Origin: Pseudomonas sp. URMO17WK12:I2
GTDB lineage: Bacteria > Pseudomonadota > Gammaproteobacteria > Pseudomonadales > Pseudomonadaceae
Reading direction: 5' to 3'
Assembly (NCBI RefSeq): GCF_003253735.1
Contig: NZ_QKYW01000004.1
Span: forward strand, 432,326-496,325
Length of the DNA stretch: 64,000 bases
A program made the position numbers and the translations under genes. This document shows positions 63,796-64,000 of this stretch, one piece after another (position 1 is the first letter of the stretch; each line of letters opens with the position of its first letter). The notes beneath the pieces are model-generated. The model had not been told where the DNA came from and did not search any database. It saw nothing but the letters and a program-made list of their open reading frames with translations.

Positions 63796-64000
63796 ATGCC
63801 AAGGATGGGACGGATTGTATTGCCGAACTACCCACATCATGTGGTGCAGCGAGGGCATAACCGGCAGGTGGTGTTTGCCGCTGAGCAGGACTATCAGCGC
63901 TACATAGCTGACCTACGCGAGTTGAAAGATGCGTTCGGGGTCAAGGTCTACGCTTATTGCCTGATGACGAATCACGTTCACCTGCTGCTGGCGCCCGGCG
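63796..64000 (+). CDS. REP-associated tyrosine transposase (RAYT, Y1_Tnp), start only
   Basis: 68 residues are inside the window before it runs off the edge. Strong Shine-Dalgarno (GAAGGAG). The protein begins MPRMGRIVLPNYPHHVVQRG and contains the HUH pair in YCLMTNHVHLLLAPG. This is the IS200-like/TnpA_REP family that cuts and joins single-stranded DNA through a tyrosine, here still beyond the edge. RAYTs move REP-type repeats, and the GGGGACAGATTTATTT repeats just upstream are its likely substrates. Confidence 0.9.
   Translation, partial: MPRMGRIVLPNYPHHVVQRGHNRQVVFAAEQDYQRYIADLRELKDAFGVKVYAYCLMTNHVHLLLAPG

Overview
The window looks like a chromosomal segment of a GC-rich gammaproteobacterium, almost certainly a Pseudomonas. 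The reasons are gene content (OprD-type porin, MifR/MifS-type two-component pair, a DksA2/COG0523/DUF1826 zinc-stress operon, uvrD), small palindromic REP-like repeats between genes, and sigma-54 promoters with GG-N10-GC spacing. No rRNA, tRNA or CRISPR array was seen.

Layout. 1-3177: end of an ADP-ribosylglycohydrolase gene, its GntR/UTRA regulator, and a LysR regulator divergent from an EamA transporter. 3673-10602: a leftward eight-gene operon (DUF1185-type protein, alpha/beta hydrolase, aldehyde dehydrogenase, flavin reductase, GabD-like dehydrogenase, carboxymuconolactone-decarboxylase family protein, GntR/FCD regulator, Nudix hydrolase) of unknown catabolic purpose, with a perfect palindromic candidate operator in front. 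10919-15019: a zinc-starvation block with a Zur-box-like palindrome, cysteine-poor DksA2, two COG0523 GTPases, DUF1826 and a small cysteine-rich exported protein. 15392-19986: an alpha-ketoglutarate-type MFS transporter with a sigma-54 promoter, beside a MifR/MifS-like system. 20043-27573: two CPA2-type cation/proton antiporters, a thioesterase, and small conserved genes. 27948-30149: uvrD.

30240-51836 is an indole-3-acetic acid (auxin) catabolic region. The rightward operon has order iacH-A-B-I-C-D-E-F-G, followed by an OprD-type porin, an MHS-family transporter, a NIPSNAP protein and a FeaB-like aldehyde dehydrogenase. Divergent from it, leftward, run a branched-chain-amino-acid-type ABC transporter (with the LivM and LivG functions fused in one protein), a ketopantoate-reductase-like protein, a class II aldolase, a FeaR-like AraC regulator and a MarR regulator that is the best IacR candidate. 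Together they could take up indolic compounds, oxidise the aldehyde to IAA and degrade IAA towards catechol.

52040-64000 is a two-partner-secretion/contact-dependent-inhibition locus: CdiB, a 2841-residue CdiA whose AT-rich C-terminus carries cytidine-deaminase-like C-A-E and P-C-x-x-C motifs, and an adjacent unrecognised immunity candidate. Downstream, a DUF637-like fragment of a displaced CdiA is bracketed by inverted copies of a GGGGACAGATTTATTT repeat, and a REP-associated tyrosine transposase (RAYT) gene begins at the window edge. Family assignments come from motif and sequence recognition without database searches.
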